Source: Actinomycetes bacterium (GTDB taxonomy: Bacteria > Actinomycetota > Actinomycetes > JACCUZ01). From it: a stretch of 41,213 bases of DNA. The notes below the pieces were generated by a model. The model saw nothing but the letters and a program-made list of their open reading frames with translations, searched no databases and was not told where the DNA came from. The stretch spans positions 1-41,213 of the forward strand of contig DATHAP010000125.1 in the NCBI GenBank assembly GCA_035489715.1. The letters are read 5' to 3'. The translations under genes were made by a program, and so were the position numbers. This document shows, piece by piece, positions 1 to 7,017 of the stretch (position 1 is its first letter; each line of letters starts with the position of its first letter).

Positions 1-124
1 TCCAGTGGATGACGTTGAAGTCGCCGGAGGCGCCGGCGTAGCGCACCAGGTCGGCGCGCCGGATGGTGAAGGTCTGCGCGGGGACGGTGGTGCCGACCTC
101 GACCTCGGCGGGGGACGGGGCCAT
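1..124 (-). CDS. hadB: HadB-type MaoC-fold dehydratase, N-terminal part only
   Basis: This is the first 41 codons of a gene that runs off the left edge. The visible protein has an N-terminal strand and then the hot-dog-fold segment RYAGASGDFNVIHW. That segment carries the Asp and His that family knowledge assigns as the hydratase catalytic pair of MaoC/HadB enzymes. HadB pairs with HadA to dehydrate (3R)-hydroxyacyl-ACP in type II fatty acid synthesis. Its ATG overlaps the hadA stop by one base (TGATG), so the two are translationally coupled, as expected for obligate partners. Identity is firm from the motif and neighbour; only the C-terminal two thirds is unseen. Confidence 0.85.
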   Translation of the reverse strand, partial: MAPSPAEVEVGTTVPAQTFTIRRADLVRYAGASGDFNVIHW

Positions 125-570
125 CAGCCCTCCCCCCGGACGACCAGCGTGGACCGGACCGCGGCGACGTGCTCGCCCTCGACGGTCGCGACGTCGCTGC
201 GCGAGGTGAGCATGTCGTGACCACCGGCCGAGCGGACGGTCTCCAGCGTGACGGTCACAGTCAGCGCGTCGCCGGCGTGGATCGGCCGGGTGTGCTCGAA
301 GCGCTGGTCGCCGTGGACGACCCGGCTGTAGTCGATGCCCAGCTCGGGGTCGTCGACCAGGACCCGGGTCGCTCGGAAGGTCAGCACGAAGGCGAAGGTC
401 GGCGGTGCGATGACGTCGGGGTGGCCGAGCGCCGTGGCCGCCTCGCGGTCGCGGTAGGCCGGGTTGGCGTCGCCGATCGCCTCGGCGAACTCGCGGATCT
501 TCTCGATCCCGACTGCGTAGGGCTCGGTCGGCGGGTAGGTCCGCCCGGCGTACGACGGGTCGATCGGCAT
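124..570 (-). CDS. hadA: HadA-type (3R)-hydroxyacyl-ACP dehydratase subunit (FAS1-like dehydratase domain)
   Basis: The 148-residue protein is a single hot-dog domain of the FAS1-like/UPF0336 dehydratase family, close to the 150–160 residues usual for mycobacterial HadA. Family features include the early 'SYAGRTYPPTEPYAVG' region, the 'REFAEAIGDANPAYRD' helix and the 'HGDQRFEHTRPIHAGD' strand pair. HadA lacks the catalytic residues and shapes the acyl-chain tunnel, while HadB supplies catalysis. The order tRNA-Thr, tRNA-Met, rpmG, hadA, hadB matches Mycobacterium, where hadABC serves mycolate elongation. Whether this organism makes mycolates cannot be told here, and in non-mycolate actinobacteria the pair is thought to act in ordinary fatty acid synthesis. 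Confidence 0.88.
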   Translation of the reverse strand: MPIDPSYAGRTYPPTEPYAVGIEKIREFAEAIGDANPAYRDREAATALGHPDVIAPPTFAFVLTFRATRVLVDDPELGIDYSRVVHGDQRFEHTRPIHAGDALTVTVTLETVRSAGGHDMLTSRSDVATVEGEHVAAVRSTLVVRGEG

Positions 571-612
571 GGCGGCGACCCTACGGCCTGGCGCCCGTGA
601 CCTCGTGACGGA

Positions 613-780
613 CTAGCGGGTCTCGCGGTGCAGGGTGTGCCGGCGGTCGCGCGGGCAGTACTTCTTGATCTCGAGCCGGTCCGGGTCGTTGCGGCGGTTC
701 TTGCGCGTGATGTAGTTGCGCTCCTTGCACTCGACGCACGCCAGCGTGATCTTCGGACGGATGTCGGTCTGCTTGGCCAC
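613..780 (-). CDS. rpmG: 50S ribosomal protein L33
   Basis: The 55-residue product reads [15 protein letters not shown] and ends HRETR, typical of actinobacterial L33. I chose the GTG at 780 because GGGAGAAG lies just upstream on the minus strand and the protein then has the family length; a longer in-frame extension has no family similarity. L33 sits near the ribosomal E site. The N-terminal CVEC pair and a third Cys (KKYCPRD) are present, but the fourth zinc-ribbon cysteine of the usual CPxC knuckle is Asp. The protein is therefore neither a clean four-Cys form nor a Cys-free form. It follows two tRNA genes and precedes hadA. Confidence 0.93.
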   Translation of the reverse strand: MAKQTDIRPKITLACVECKERNYITRKNRRNDPDRLEIKKYCPRDRRHTLHRETR

Positions 781-860
781 GGTGGCTTCTCCCAGCCTTG
801 TCGGGCGGCCCGTGATGGGCCGGGTGCAGTCGTGTCGCTGCGGGTGTTCGGGTCGTGCGG

Positions 861-930
861 TGTCCTGCGGTTTCCTGCGGTGTCCTGCGGTGTCCTGCGT
901 GTCTTGCAGGTTCGTGCGGTGTCCTGCGGT
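861..930. repeat. 10-bp tandem repeat in the rpmG leader
   Basis: Copies of TGTCCTGCGG and close variants run head to tail at 861–870, 871–880, 881–890 and 891–900, and the unit recurs at about 919–929. On the transcribed minus strand the unit reads CCGCAGGACA. It lies between tRNA-Met and the rpmG start, in what is probably a processed leader. It has no coding role and no recognised function. The period of about one helical turn is noted only as an observation. Confidence 0.7.
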
Positions 931-948
931 GACGCCGGGCGGCGTCGG

Positions 949-1022
949 TAGCGGAGGCCGGACTTGAACCGGCGACACAGCGATTATGAGCCGCTTGCTC
1001 TACCAGGCTGAGCTACTCCGCC
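949..1022 (-). tRNA. tRNA-Met (CAU), elongator type
   Basis: The minus strand folds as a cloverleaf with acceptor arms GGCGGAG and CTCCGCT (one G·U pair at the end), discriminator A, and a T arm containing GGTTCAAGTCC. The anticodon CAT is at 988–986. The anticodon stem lacks the three consecutive G:C pairs of initiator tRNA, so it is not tRNA-fMet. CAU could in principle be the lysidine-modified Ile2 tRNA, but the position between tRNA-Thr and rpmG matches metT in Mycobacterium. CCA is not encoded. Confidence 0.9.
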
Positions 1023-1070
1023 GGGTCGGCCGCCGCCGCACACCGGGGTGCGAGGCGGGCTGCCGTCCAG

Positions 1071-1143
1071 AGCCCCCTTACGGAATCGAACCGTAGACCT
1101 TCTCCTTACCATGGAGACGCTCTGCCGACTGAGCTAAGGGGGC
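1071..1143 (-). tRNA. tRNA-Thr (GGU)
   Basis: Read on the minus strand, acceptor arms GCCCCCT and AGGGGGC pair fully, with discriminator T. The D loop contains AGCTCAGTCGGCAGAGC, the anticodon loop ATGGTAA carries GGT at 1110–1108, and the T arm contains GGTTCGATTCC. It is the first gene of the tRNA-Thr, tRNA-Met, rpmG, hadA, hadB run, which is probably one transcription unit. CCA is not encoded. Confidence 0.95.
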
Positions 1144-1155
1144 GTGAGCCCGACG

Positions 1156-1186
1156 AGGATACATGCTCGCCGGGGGCCCCGAAACC
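1156..1186 (-). promoter_or_regulatory. Candidate promoter of the tRNA-Thr/tRNA-Met/rpmG unit
   Basis: On the minus strand a TATCCT hexamer (1161–1156) lies 12 bases before the tRNA-Thr 5' end, at the right distance for a -10 box. GGTTTC (1186–1181) is a weak -35 candidate 19 bases upstream. The region 1144–1278 holds no other gene: it contains this promoter and the leader of the divergent decarboxylase gene. Confidence 0.45.
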
Positions 1187-1278
1187 GCGCTCGACCGGCC
1201 GGCGGCTCATCCGAACCGGGTGATGACGACGCCGCCTCCGGCTGGGAGCGTGACCGGGCCACAGGCTTGGAGGCGGAC

Positions 1279-2667
1279 ATGGCGGTCTGGAAGAAGGACA
1301 GTGGCGCCGGGCAGGACCTGACGGTGGTCCCCCGGTTCACCCGGGCGGGGATGCTGCAGGTGCCGAAGGACCGGCTGCCAGAGAGCGAGATGCTCCCGCA
1401 GACGGCGTACCAGATCGTCATGGACGAGGTGATGCTGGACGGCAACGCCCGGTTCAACCTGGCCACCTTCGTCACCACCTGGATGGACGAGGAGGCCGAC
1501 CGCCTCTACGCGGCGACCGTCGACAAGAACATGGTCGACAAGGACGAGTACCCGCAGACGGCCGAGATCGAAGCGCGCTGCGTGCGCATGCTCGCCGACC
1601 TGTGGCACACGGCCGACGTCGCCGACAGCGTCGGCACGTCGACGACGGGCAGCTCCGAGGGGTGCATGCTCGCCGGCCTCGCGCTCAAGCGCCGCTGGCA
1701 GGACGCCCGGCGGGCGGCGGGCCGGGCCACGGACCGGCCCAACATCGTCATGGGCGGCAACGTCCAGGTGGTCTGGGAGAAGTTCGCCAACTACTGGGAC
1801 GTCGAGCCGCGCTACGTTCCGCTCGAGGGTGACGTCTTCCACCTGACCGAGGACCGGCTGCTGGAGTACGTCGACGAGAACACGATCGGCGTCGTCGCCG
1901 TCCTCGGGTCGACCATGGACGGCAGCTACGAGCCGGTGGAGGCGATCTGCGCCAAGCTCGACGAGTACGAGGCGAGCAGCGGGGTCTCCGTTCCGGTCCA
2001 CGTGGACGCGGCGTCCGGCGGCTTCATCGCGCCCTTCGTGCAGCCCGACGTCGTCTGGGACTTCCGGTTGCCCCGCGTCGTGTCCATCCAGGCGTCCGGG
2101 CACAAGTTCGGCCTGGTCTACCCGGGCGTCGGCTGGGTCCTCTGGCGGGACACCGAGCACCTGCCCGACGGCCTCGTCTTCCACGTGAACTACCTCGGCG
2201 GCGACATGCCGACCTTCGCCCTGAACTTCTCCCGGCCCGGCGCGCAGGTGCTGCTGCAGTACTACCAGTTCCTGCGCCTCGGCAGGGACGGGTACCGCCT
2301 GGTCCAGCAGGCGTGCCAGGACGTCGCGCTGCACATCGCCCGGCGCCTGGAGAAGATGCCGGAGTTCGACGTGATCACCGACGGGAGCGACCTGCCGGTC
2401 GTCTGCTTCTCGATCAACGCCGGTGTCACGAAGTACGACGTCTACGACGTGTCCCGCAAGCTGCGCGAACGCGGATGGCTGGTGCCTGCGTACACCATGC
2501 CGCCCAACCGCGAGGACCTCGCGGTGCTGCGGGTCGTCGTCCGCAACGGCTTCAGCCACGACATGGCCGACCTGTTCCTGCGCGACCTCGTCACCGCCGT
2601 GGAGTGGCTCGACGGGCTCAGCGGCCCGATGCCGCACGAGGAGCAGCCGAGCGGCTTCCACCACTGA
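1279..2667 (+). CDS. gad: Glutamate decarboxylase (PLP-dependent, GadA/GadB family)
   Basis: The product converts L-glutamate to GABA and CO2, consuming a proton, and is cytoplasmic. The 462 residues match the usual GAD length. SGHKFG places the PLP lysine at residue 276, the same number as in E. coli GadB. 'TGSSEGCMLAGLALKRRW' and 'VPVHVDAASGGF', with the PLP-ring Asp, are family signatures. I chose the ATG at 1279 because GGAGG lies 5 bases upstream; a longer frame from 1144 begins exactly at the tRNA-Thr boundary, in the divergent promoter. No antiporter gene (gadC type) is adjacent, so a role in acid resistance versus a GABA shunt is open. Confidence 0.95.
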   Translation: MAVWKKDSGAGQDLTVVPRFTRAGMLQVPKDRLPESEMLPQTAYQIVMDEVMLDGNARFNLATFVTTWMDEEADRLYAATVDKNMVDKDEYPQTAEIEARCVRMLADLWHTADVADSVGTSTTGSSEGCMLAGLALKRRWQDARRAAGRATDRPNIVMGGNVQVVWEKFANYWDVEPRYVPLEGDVFHLTEDRLLEYVDENTIGVVAVLGSTMDGSYEPVEAICAKLDEYEASSGVSVPVHVDAASGGFIAPFVQPDVVWDFRLPRVVSIQASGHKFGLVYPGVGWVLWRDTEHLPDGLVFHVNYLGGDMPTFALNFSRPGAQVLLQYYQFLRLGRDGYRLVQQACQDVALHIARRLEKMPEFDVITDGSDLPVVCFSINAGVTKYDVYDVSRKLRERGWLVPAYTMPPNREDLAVLRVVVRNGFSHDMADLFLRDLVTAVEWLDGLSGPMPHEEQPSGFHH

Positions 2668-2710
2668 GCCGCGAGTCCTCTCCGCACGACCGAGCAGGTG
2701 AGATCCGGGA

Positions 2711-2760
2711 CGAGAAAGGGCCCCCGACCCGTGTCCTCCCGGGGTAGGGGGCCCTTCTCG
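2711..2760. terminator. Intrinsic terminator hairpin, probably bidirectional
   Basis: A long inverted repeat has arms CGAGAAAGGGCCCCC and GGGGGCCCTTCTCG with one bulged A and about a 20-base loop. It lies 43 bases after the decarboxylase stop and just before the 3' end of the convergent tRNA-Tyr. There is no long U tract, which is normal for actinobacterial terminators. Confidence 0.8.
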
Positions 2761-2762
2761 GC

Positions 2763-2847
2763 TGGTGGCAGGTGAAGGATTCGAACCTTCGTAGGCTAAG
2801 CCGACGGATTTACAGTCCGCTCCCATTGGCCGCTCGGGCAACCTGCC
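2763..2847 (-). tRNA. tRNA-Tyr (GUA), with encoded CCA
   Basis: This is a class II tRNA with a long variable arm. Acceptor arms GGCAGGT and ACCTGCC pair, followed by discriminator A and a genomic CCA (2765–2763). The anticodon loop CTGTAAA carries GTA at 2813–2811, and the T arm contains GGTTCGAATCC. The encoded CCA contrasts with the tRNA-Met and tRNA-Thr in this window. Confidence 0.95.
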
Positions 2848-2858
2848 GTGCGTGGCCG

Positions 2859-2889
2859 AGAATATCCGACGGCACCGGGGGGCGGGCAA
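2859..2889 (-). promoter_or_regulatory. Candidate tRNA-Tyr promoter
   Basis: On the minus strand TATTCT (2864–2859) lies 12 bases before the tRNA 5' end, with TTGCCC (2889–2884) 19 bases further upstream. This is a plausible -35/-10 pair for a housekeeping sigma factor. It sits in the short gap after the stop of the minus-strand gene at 2903. Confidence 0.5.
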
Positions 2890-2902
2890 ACCGGACCGGC
2901 GG

Positions 2903-3280
2903 TCACCTCGGGTCCGGTCGGTCCCGGTCCGCCTCGAGCACCACGGTGTCGTCGCTCGGGGTGTCGTCACTCGGGGTGTCGTCGCTCGGGGCGCTCGGGG
3001 CGTCGTCGCTCGGGGCGTCGTTCCTCGGGGCGTCGTTCCTCGGGGCGTGGGTGCTCGGGGCGTGGGTGCTCGGCCCTGCTCCGACCGGCACCGGACGCGG
3101 CCGGCTGCTGCGCAGCGCACCGGTCAGGCCGGCCAGGCCGATCCCGACCAGCATCGCCGGGAGCAGCCACCGCAGGTCGGGATCGTCGCCCGCGGCGGCA
3201 CCGATCAGGTGCGTCACTGCCACCAGCAGGAAGACCACGCCGGCGATCAGGGACACCCAGTCCAGCTCGTGACGCTTCAT
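2903..3280 (-). CDS. Small membrane protein with a repetitive acidic tail
   Basis: The product has 125 residues. Two membrane segments are visible, about residues 8–30 and 38–58, with no cleavable signal peptide. They are followed by a hydrophilic tail made of near-repeats of PSDDT/PRNDA/PSTHA type and ending DRPDPR. The ATG overlaps the stop of the upstream PspC-type gene by 4 bases (ATGA), so it belongs to that operon and may assist it at the membrane. I do not recognise a family. The tail is encoded by a 15-bp DNA repeat and probably varies in length between strains. Function is unknown. Confidence 0.7.
   Translation of the reverse strand: MKRHELDWVSLIAGVVFLLVAVTHLIGAAAGDDPDLRWLLPAMLVGIGLAGLTGALRSSRPRPVPVGAGPSTHAPSTHAPRNDAPRNDAPSDDAPSAPSDDTPSDDTPSDDTVVLEADRDRPDPR
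2947..3073. repeat. 15-bp in-frame tandem repeat inside the small membrane protein gene
   Basis: Units of the form GTCGTCGCTCGGGGT, with variants ending GGGGC or starting GTGGGTG, are arrayed about eight times; one 9-bp partial unit interrupts the register while keeping the frame. Each unit adds five residues to the acidic, Thr/Ala/Pro-rich tail. Confidence 0.8.
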
Positions 3281-4557
3281 CGCTGCTCCACCCTGACCTC
3301 TCCGAGGCCGACCTCGGCGTCGACCTTGATGACGGTGCCGCTCGGCCCACCGCGGGGCTCGGTGCTGGCTGTCACGTCCACGTCCGTCCCGTCGTCCTCC
3401 TGGTCGAAGACCATCGCGTGGCCGGCGCCCACCTCCGCGTCGACCGTCACCTCGGCGTCCGACGGAACGAGCACCGTCAGGCTCCCGACACCGACTCGGA
3501 CGTCAGTGTCGACCGTGCTGCCCGGTGGAACCTGAGTGAGGTCGAGCAGCGCGTCCCCTATGCCGAGCCGGTGCGGCCTCTCGGCCGCGGCGGCCGTCTG
3601 AGGGGTCCAGTCCCGCTCGCCGACGCCGCCGGAGAGGCGCTGGTCGGTGGCCGCGGCCACGGTGGTCGCGAGCGCCAGCAGGACCCCGAGCACGATCAAG
3701 CCGCGGGCCCGGCCCACGACGGCGCCGACCAGCAGGCCGATCGCCGTGACCCCGAGGGCCGTCCCGAAGACCGCGACCGCCCGGAAGTCGTCCGCGGACC
3801 CGTCGTTCGCCACGTTCCACAGCAGCATCAGGCCGACGACGACCAACACCGAGCAGAACGTCACGACGCCGAGGACCGAGCGCTCGCGCGGTGGCTGCGG
3901 CGGCCGGGGTGGCACTGGCGGAGGCGGCGGTACGGCGGCGCCGGGCGGCACGGGCGCGGTCGGGCCGGGCGGCACGGGGACGGTCGGCGCGGTGTAGGCG
4001 GTGCCGGTGGTCTGCCCGAAGGCGCCCGGCCCGGTGGCTGGGACCGGTGGGGGCACCGGGCCGTACGGCACCTGGCCGGGTGTTCCCGCGGCCGGCCGCT
4101 GCCCGTTGCGCAACAGGAGCAGCACGATGACCGCGACGACGACCAGCGCGCCGAGCCCCCCGAGGCCGGGGCCGGTGTCGAGCACCGCGCCCATGAATAC
4201 CAGCCCCAGGATGAGCACGACGCTGCCGAAGACGACCGTGGACACGGTCGAGCCGTCGGTGTGGCCGCGGACGATCCGCTGGGCCTGCGACTCCTCCTCG
4301 CCGTCGTCGGCGATGAGGAGCCAGCCGGCGACGTACAGCAGGATGCCCGAGCCGCCGAAGATGGTCAGCACCACGAAGAGGATCCGCAGGATCAACGGGT
4401 CCACGCCGGCGTACCGGCCGAGCCCGCCGGCGACGCCGGCCAGCTTGCGGTCGGTGCGGCTGCGGCGCAGCGTCGCGATCGGCGGGAGGGCGCCGGCGCC
4501 GGAGGCGTAACCGGGAGGCGGGCCCTGAGGAGGAGCGGTGGTCTCGTCTGTGCTCAT
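3277..4557 (-). CDS. PspC-domain membrane protein with LiaF-like C-terminal domain
   Basis: The 426-residue protein starts with a PspC domain (about residues 30–85, with DRKLAGVAGGLGRYAGVDP and a membrane helix). Two more membrane helices follow (about 100–150), then a Pro/Gly-rich linker (about 156–229), a cluster of helices (about 230–310), and a soluble beta-rich C-terminus with GVGSLTVLVPSDAEVTV. That end resembles the LiaF / 'cell-wall-active antibiotics response' domain. LiaF-type proteins restrain a partner sensor kinase. The divergent neighbour is a PspC-fused kinase, which supports an envelope-stress role by inference. I chose the ATG at 4557 because the PspC domain begins about 30 residues later; the frame continues upstream without family similarity and across the divergent promoter. 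Confidence 0.82.
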   Translation of the reverse strand: MSTDETTAPPQGPPPGYASGAGALPPIATLRRSRTDRKLAGVAGGLGRYAGVDPLILRILFVVLTIFGGSGILLYVAGWLLIADDGEEESQAQRIVRGHTDGSTVSTVVFGSVVLILGLVFMGAVLDTGPGLGGLGALVVVAVIVLLLLRNGQRPAAGTPGQVPYGPVPPPVPATGPGAFGQTTGTAYTAPTVPVPPGPTAPVPPGAAVPPPPPVPPRPPQPPRERSVLGVVTFCSVLVVVGLMLLWNVANDGSADDFRAVAVFGTALGVTAIGLLVGAVVGRARGLIVLGVLLALATTVAAATDQRLSGGVGERDWTPQTAAAAERPHRLGIGDALLDLTQVPPGSTVDTDVRVGVGSLTVLVPSDAEVTVDAEVGAGHAMVFDQEDDGTDVDVTASTEPRGGPSGTVIKVDAEVGLGEVRVEQR

Positions 4558-4588
4558 GGGCCCAATCGTGTCCACGGCCGGCCTGCGC

Positions 4589-4660
4589 CGCATCAGGTGA
4601 CGCCCCTGGACGCACCCTGAGCGGACCCTGACCGCCGGCTCCGGCGGCGACCCTGATGCG
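4589..4660. promoter_or_regulatory. Divergent control region with inverted and direct repeats
   Basis: The space between the two PspC genes contains a perfect 9-bp inverted repeat, CGCATCAGG (4589–4597) and CCTGATGCG (4652–4660). ACCCTGA occurs three times in direct orientation (4614–4620, 4625–4631, 4650–4656), and there is a GC palindrome CCGCCGG-CT-CCGGCGG (4632–4647). By inference these are binding sites for the NarL-type regulator encoded at 5923, controlling both directions. Confidence 0.5.
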
Positions 4661-4690
4661 CCTCGCGCGCGCGCGTAGGAGGATCGGGGA

Positions 4691-5926
4691 GTGAGTGAGC
4701 CCGCCGAGCCGATCGCGGCACCCGTGCTGCCCGGCGACCTGCCGGTGCGGCGGATGTACCGCAGCTCGGACGGCCGGGTGCTGGCCGGCGTGGCCAAGGG
4801 CCTGGCCGACCACCTCGGCGTCGACGTGCTGTGGGTGCGCATCGCCTTCGTGGTGCTCACCGCCGCCAGTGGGGCCGGCGTGGTCGCCTACGGGCTGTTC
4901 TGGGTCTTCGCCCCGCAGAGCCCGTACGAGCCGGCCGGGCAGCCGCGCGAGCGCGGCCGGGACCTCACCATGCTGTTGGCGCTGGGCTCGCTGGCCGTCG
5001 GCCTGGTGCTGCTGCTCACCGCCCTGGGCATCGGGCTGAACCCGGGTCTCACGGTGCCCCTCGTGACGGTGTGCCTCGGCGTCGCGATCCTGTGGCGGCA
5101 GGCCGACGACGACGCCCGCGAGCGCTGGCGGCAGGCGACGGCGACCTCCCAGGGGCCGGGCATGCTCCGGGCCGGGGTGGGGCTTGCGCTGGTGCTGCTG
5201 GGGGCGGCCGCGATCCTGGCCGGCCCGGCCAACGGCGGCGGGGCGGTCGGGGGACTGGTCGCCGCCGCCGTGGTGGCTGTCGGGATCGCCCTGGTGAGCG
5301 GTCCGTGGTGGTTGCGGATGGCGCGCGAGCTCAGCGCCGAGCGCAGTGCCCGGATCCGCGAGCAGGAGCGCGCCGAGGTGGCCGCCCACGTGCACGACTC
5401 GGTGCTGCACACGCTGACGCTGATCCAGCGTCACGTCGACGACCCGCGCGAGGTCGCCCGGCTGGCCCGCTCGCAGGAGCGGGAGCTGCGCGGCTGGCTC
5501 TACCGGCCGGTCGGTGGACCGGGCGGCTCCACGCAGCTCGGCGCGACCCTCGAGGCGGCGGCCGCCGAGGTCGAGGACGCCCACGGGGTCGCGATCGAGG
5601 TCGTGGTCGTCGGCGACTGCCCGCTCGACGACCGGCTGGTCGCGGTGCGGGACGCGGCCCGCGAGGCGATGGTCAACGCGGCGAAGTACGCGAAGGGTGC
5701 GCCGGTCTCGCTGTACGCCGAGGTCGAGCCCGAGCAGGTCACCGTGTTCGTCCGCGACCGTGGACCGGGCTTCGACCCGGACACGGTCCCTGGGGACCGA
5801 CTCGGCCTGCGCCAGTCGGTCGTGGGCAGGATGGCCCGGCACGGTGGCCGCGCGATCGTGACCTCGGAGCCGGGCGAGGGGACAGAGGTGCAGCTAGAGA
5901 TGCCGCGTGACAGGAGCCCGTCATGA
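4691..5926 (+). CDS. PspC-fused sensor histidine kinase (HisKA_3 family)
   Basis: The 411-residue kinase carries an N-terminal PspC domain (about residues 22–78, with GRVLAGVAKGLADHLGVD and a membrane helix). Several further membrane helices follow (about 92–205), then an H-box HVHDSVLHTLTLIQ with phospho-acceptor His235. The ATPase domain shows an N-box (REAMVNAAKYAKGAP) and a G-box (DRGPGFDP, then GEGTEVQLEMP). This is the DesK/LiaS/NarX class that works with NarL-type regulators. The GTG at 4691 follows AGGAGG by 8 bases. It shares 4 bases with the regulator gene (ATGA). Having a PspC domain on the kinase and on the divergent LiaF-like protein suggests that the two meet at the membrane to sense envelope damage. 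The signal itself is not shown by the sequence. Confidence 0.92.
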   Translation: MSEPAEPIAAPVLPGDLPVRRMYRSSDGRVLAGVAKGLADHLGVDVLWVRIAFVVLTAASGAGVVAYGLFWVFAPQSPYEPAGQPRERGRDLTMLLALGSLAVGLVLLLTALGIGLNPGLTVPLVTVCLGVAILWRQADDDARERWRQATATSQGPGMLRAGVGLALVLLGAAAILAGPANGGGAVGGLVAAAVVAVGIALVSGPWWLRMARELSAERSARIREQERAEVAAHVHDSVLHTLTLIQRHVDDPREVARLARSQERELRGWLYRPVGGPGGSTQLGATLEAAAAEVEDAHGVAIEVVVVGDCPLDDRLVAVRDAAREAMVNAAKYAKGAPVSLYAEVEPEQVTVFVRDRGPGFDPDTVPGDRLGLRQSVVGRMARHGGRAIVTSEPGEGTEVQLEMPRDRSPS

Positions 5927-6573
5927 CCGACCACACCGCCGTCCGGGTGGTGCTCGTCGACGACCACCGGATGTTCCGCAGCGGCGTGCGGGCCGAGCTG
6001 GGCGACGCCGTCGAGGTCGTCGGGGAGGCCGAGGACGCCGACCAGGCGATCACCGTCATCAGGGCGACCCGGCCCGACGTGGTGCTCCTGGACGTCCACC
6101 TGCCCGGTGGCGGCGGGCGGGCCGTCCTGGCGGCGCTGGTCGCCGAGCTGCCGGACGTACGGTTCCTCGCCCTCTCCGTGTCCGACGCCCCGGAGGACGT
6201 CATTTCCGTGATCCGCGGCGGCGCCCGCGGGTACGTCACCAAGTCGATCACCGGGCCGGAGCTGGCCGGTGCCGTGCGCCGGGTCGCCGACGGGGACGCC
6301 GTGTTCTCGCCCCGGCTCGCCGGGTTCGTGCTCGACGCCTTCGCTGCCACGACCGACGTCGCCACCGTCGACGAGGACCTCGACCGGCTCTCGCAGCGCG
6401 AGCGCGAGGTGCTGCGGCTGATCGCGCGCGGCTACACCTACAAGGAGGTGGGCAAGGCGCTGTTCATCTCGGTCAAGACCGTCGAGACCCACGTGTCCGC
6501 TGTGCTGCGAAAGCTGCAGCTGTCCAACCGGCACGAGCTGACCCGATGGGCGACGTCGCGCCGGCTGGTCTAG
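5923..6573 (+). CDS. NarL/LuxR-type response regulator, partner of the PspC kinase
   Basis: The 216-residue protein has a receiver domain (residues 7–125) with the acidic pair DD at 13–14, the phosphorylated Asp57 (VLLDVHLP) and Lys107 (GYVTKS). A LuxR-type helix-turn-helix follows (about 148–210: LSQREREVLRLIARGYTYKE, then KTVETHVSAVLRKL). Its ATG overlaps the kinase stop, so it is almost certainly the cognate regulator. Likely targets include the repeat-rich divergent region at 4589–4660, by analogy with LiaR/VraR autoregulation; this is inference. Confidence 0.93.
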   Translation: MTDHTAVRVVLVDDHRMFRSGVRAELGDAVEVVGEAEDADQAITVIRATRPDVVLLDVHLPGGGGRAVLAALVAELPDVRFLALSVSDAPEDVISVIRGGARGYVTKSITGPELAGAVRRVADGDAVFSPRLAGFVLDAFAATTDVATVDEDLDRLSQREREVLRLIARGYTYKEVGKALFISVKTVETHVSAVLRKLQLSNRHELTRWATSRRLV

Positions 6574-6631
6574 GGGCTGGCCGGGCGACAGGCACTCGCG
6601 CCGGCGAGGTCTGCTGGTCGACACTGCTCCC

Positions 6632-6994
6632 ATGAGCGACGAGGTCGAGCAGGACCCGGTCGTCACCGACCCGGACAAGTACCGCGTCGTGTTCGAGAAC
6701 GACCGGGTGCGCGTCCTGGAGTACGTCGACTCCCCCGGAGCACGCACCAGCCCGCACGGCCACCCCGACAGCGTGATGGTCACCCTGTCGTCGTTCCGGC
6801 GCCGCCTGCACCACGAGGGTGGGACCCGCGACGTCGAGGTCCCGGCCGGGCTCGCGACCTGGCTGCCCGCGCAGCAGCACAGCGGGGAGAACACCGGAGA
6901 CAGCCCGACCCACACCGTCTTCGTCGAGCTGAAGGAGCCCGCGCACGGTGGAGAGGCCCAGGCCGGTGAGGCCGTCGGCCCGGACCTGGGCTGA
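6632..6994 (+). CDS. Small cupin-fold protein
   Basis: The 120-residue protein is a single cupin-like barrel. '[18 protein letters not shown]' is followed by the metal-type motif [13 protein letters not shown], and later '[18 protein letters not shown]' supplies another His. Such small cytoplasmic cupins bind a metal or a small ligand, but no substrate can be read from the sequence. No strong ribosome-binding site precedes the ATG at 6632, so a short-leader or leaderless transcript is possible. It stands alone between the two-component regulator and yajQ. Confidence 0.75.
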   Translation: MSDEVEQDPVVTDPDKYRVVFENDRVRVLEYVDSPGARTSPHGHPDSVMVTLSSFRRRLHHEGGTRDVEVPAGLATWLPAQQHSGENTGDSPTHTVFVELKEPAHGGEAQAGEAVGPDLG

Positions 6995-7017
6995 CCGCGT
7001 CGTATACCGTGCCGCGC

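Noticed and set aside
1144-1278. N-terminal extension of glutamate decarboxylase from GTG 1144
   Set aside because: It begins directly at the 5' end of the divergent tRNA-Thr and covers that tRNA's promoter. GGAGG positions the ATG at 1279, which gives the family length and the PLP lysine at residue 276.
2848-4620. 590-codon plus-strand frame opposite the PspC/LiaF-like gene
   Set aside because: Low-complexity Arg/Gly/Ala sequence without motifs, overlapping a tRNA. The opposite strand has recognisable PspC sequence.
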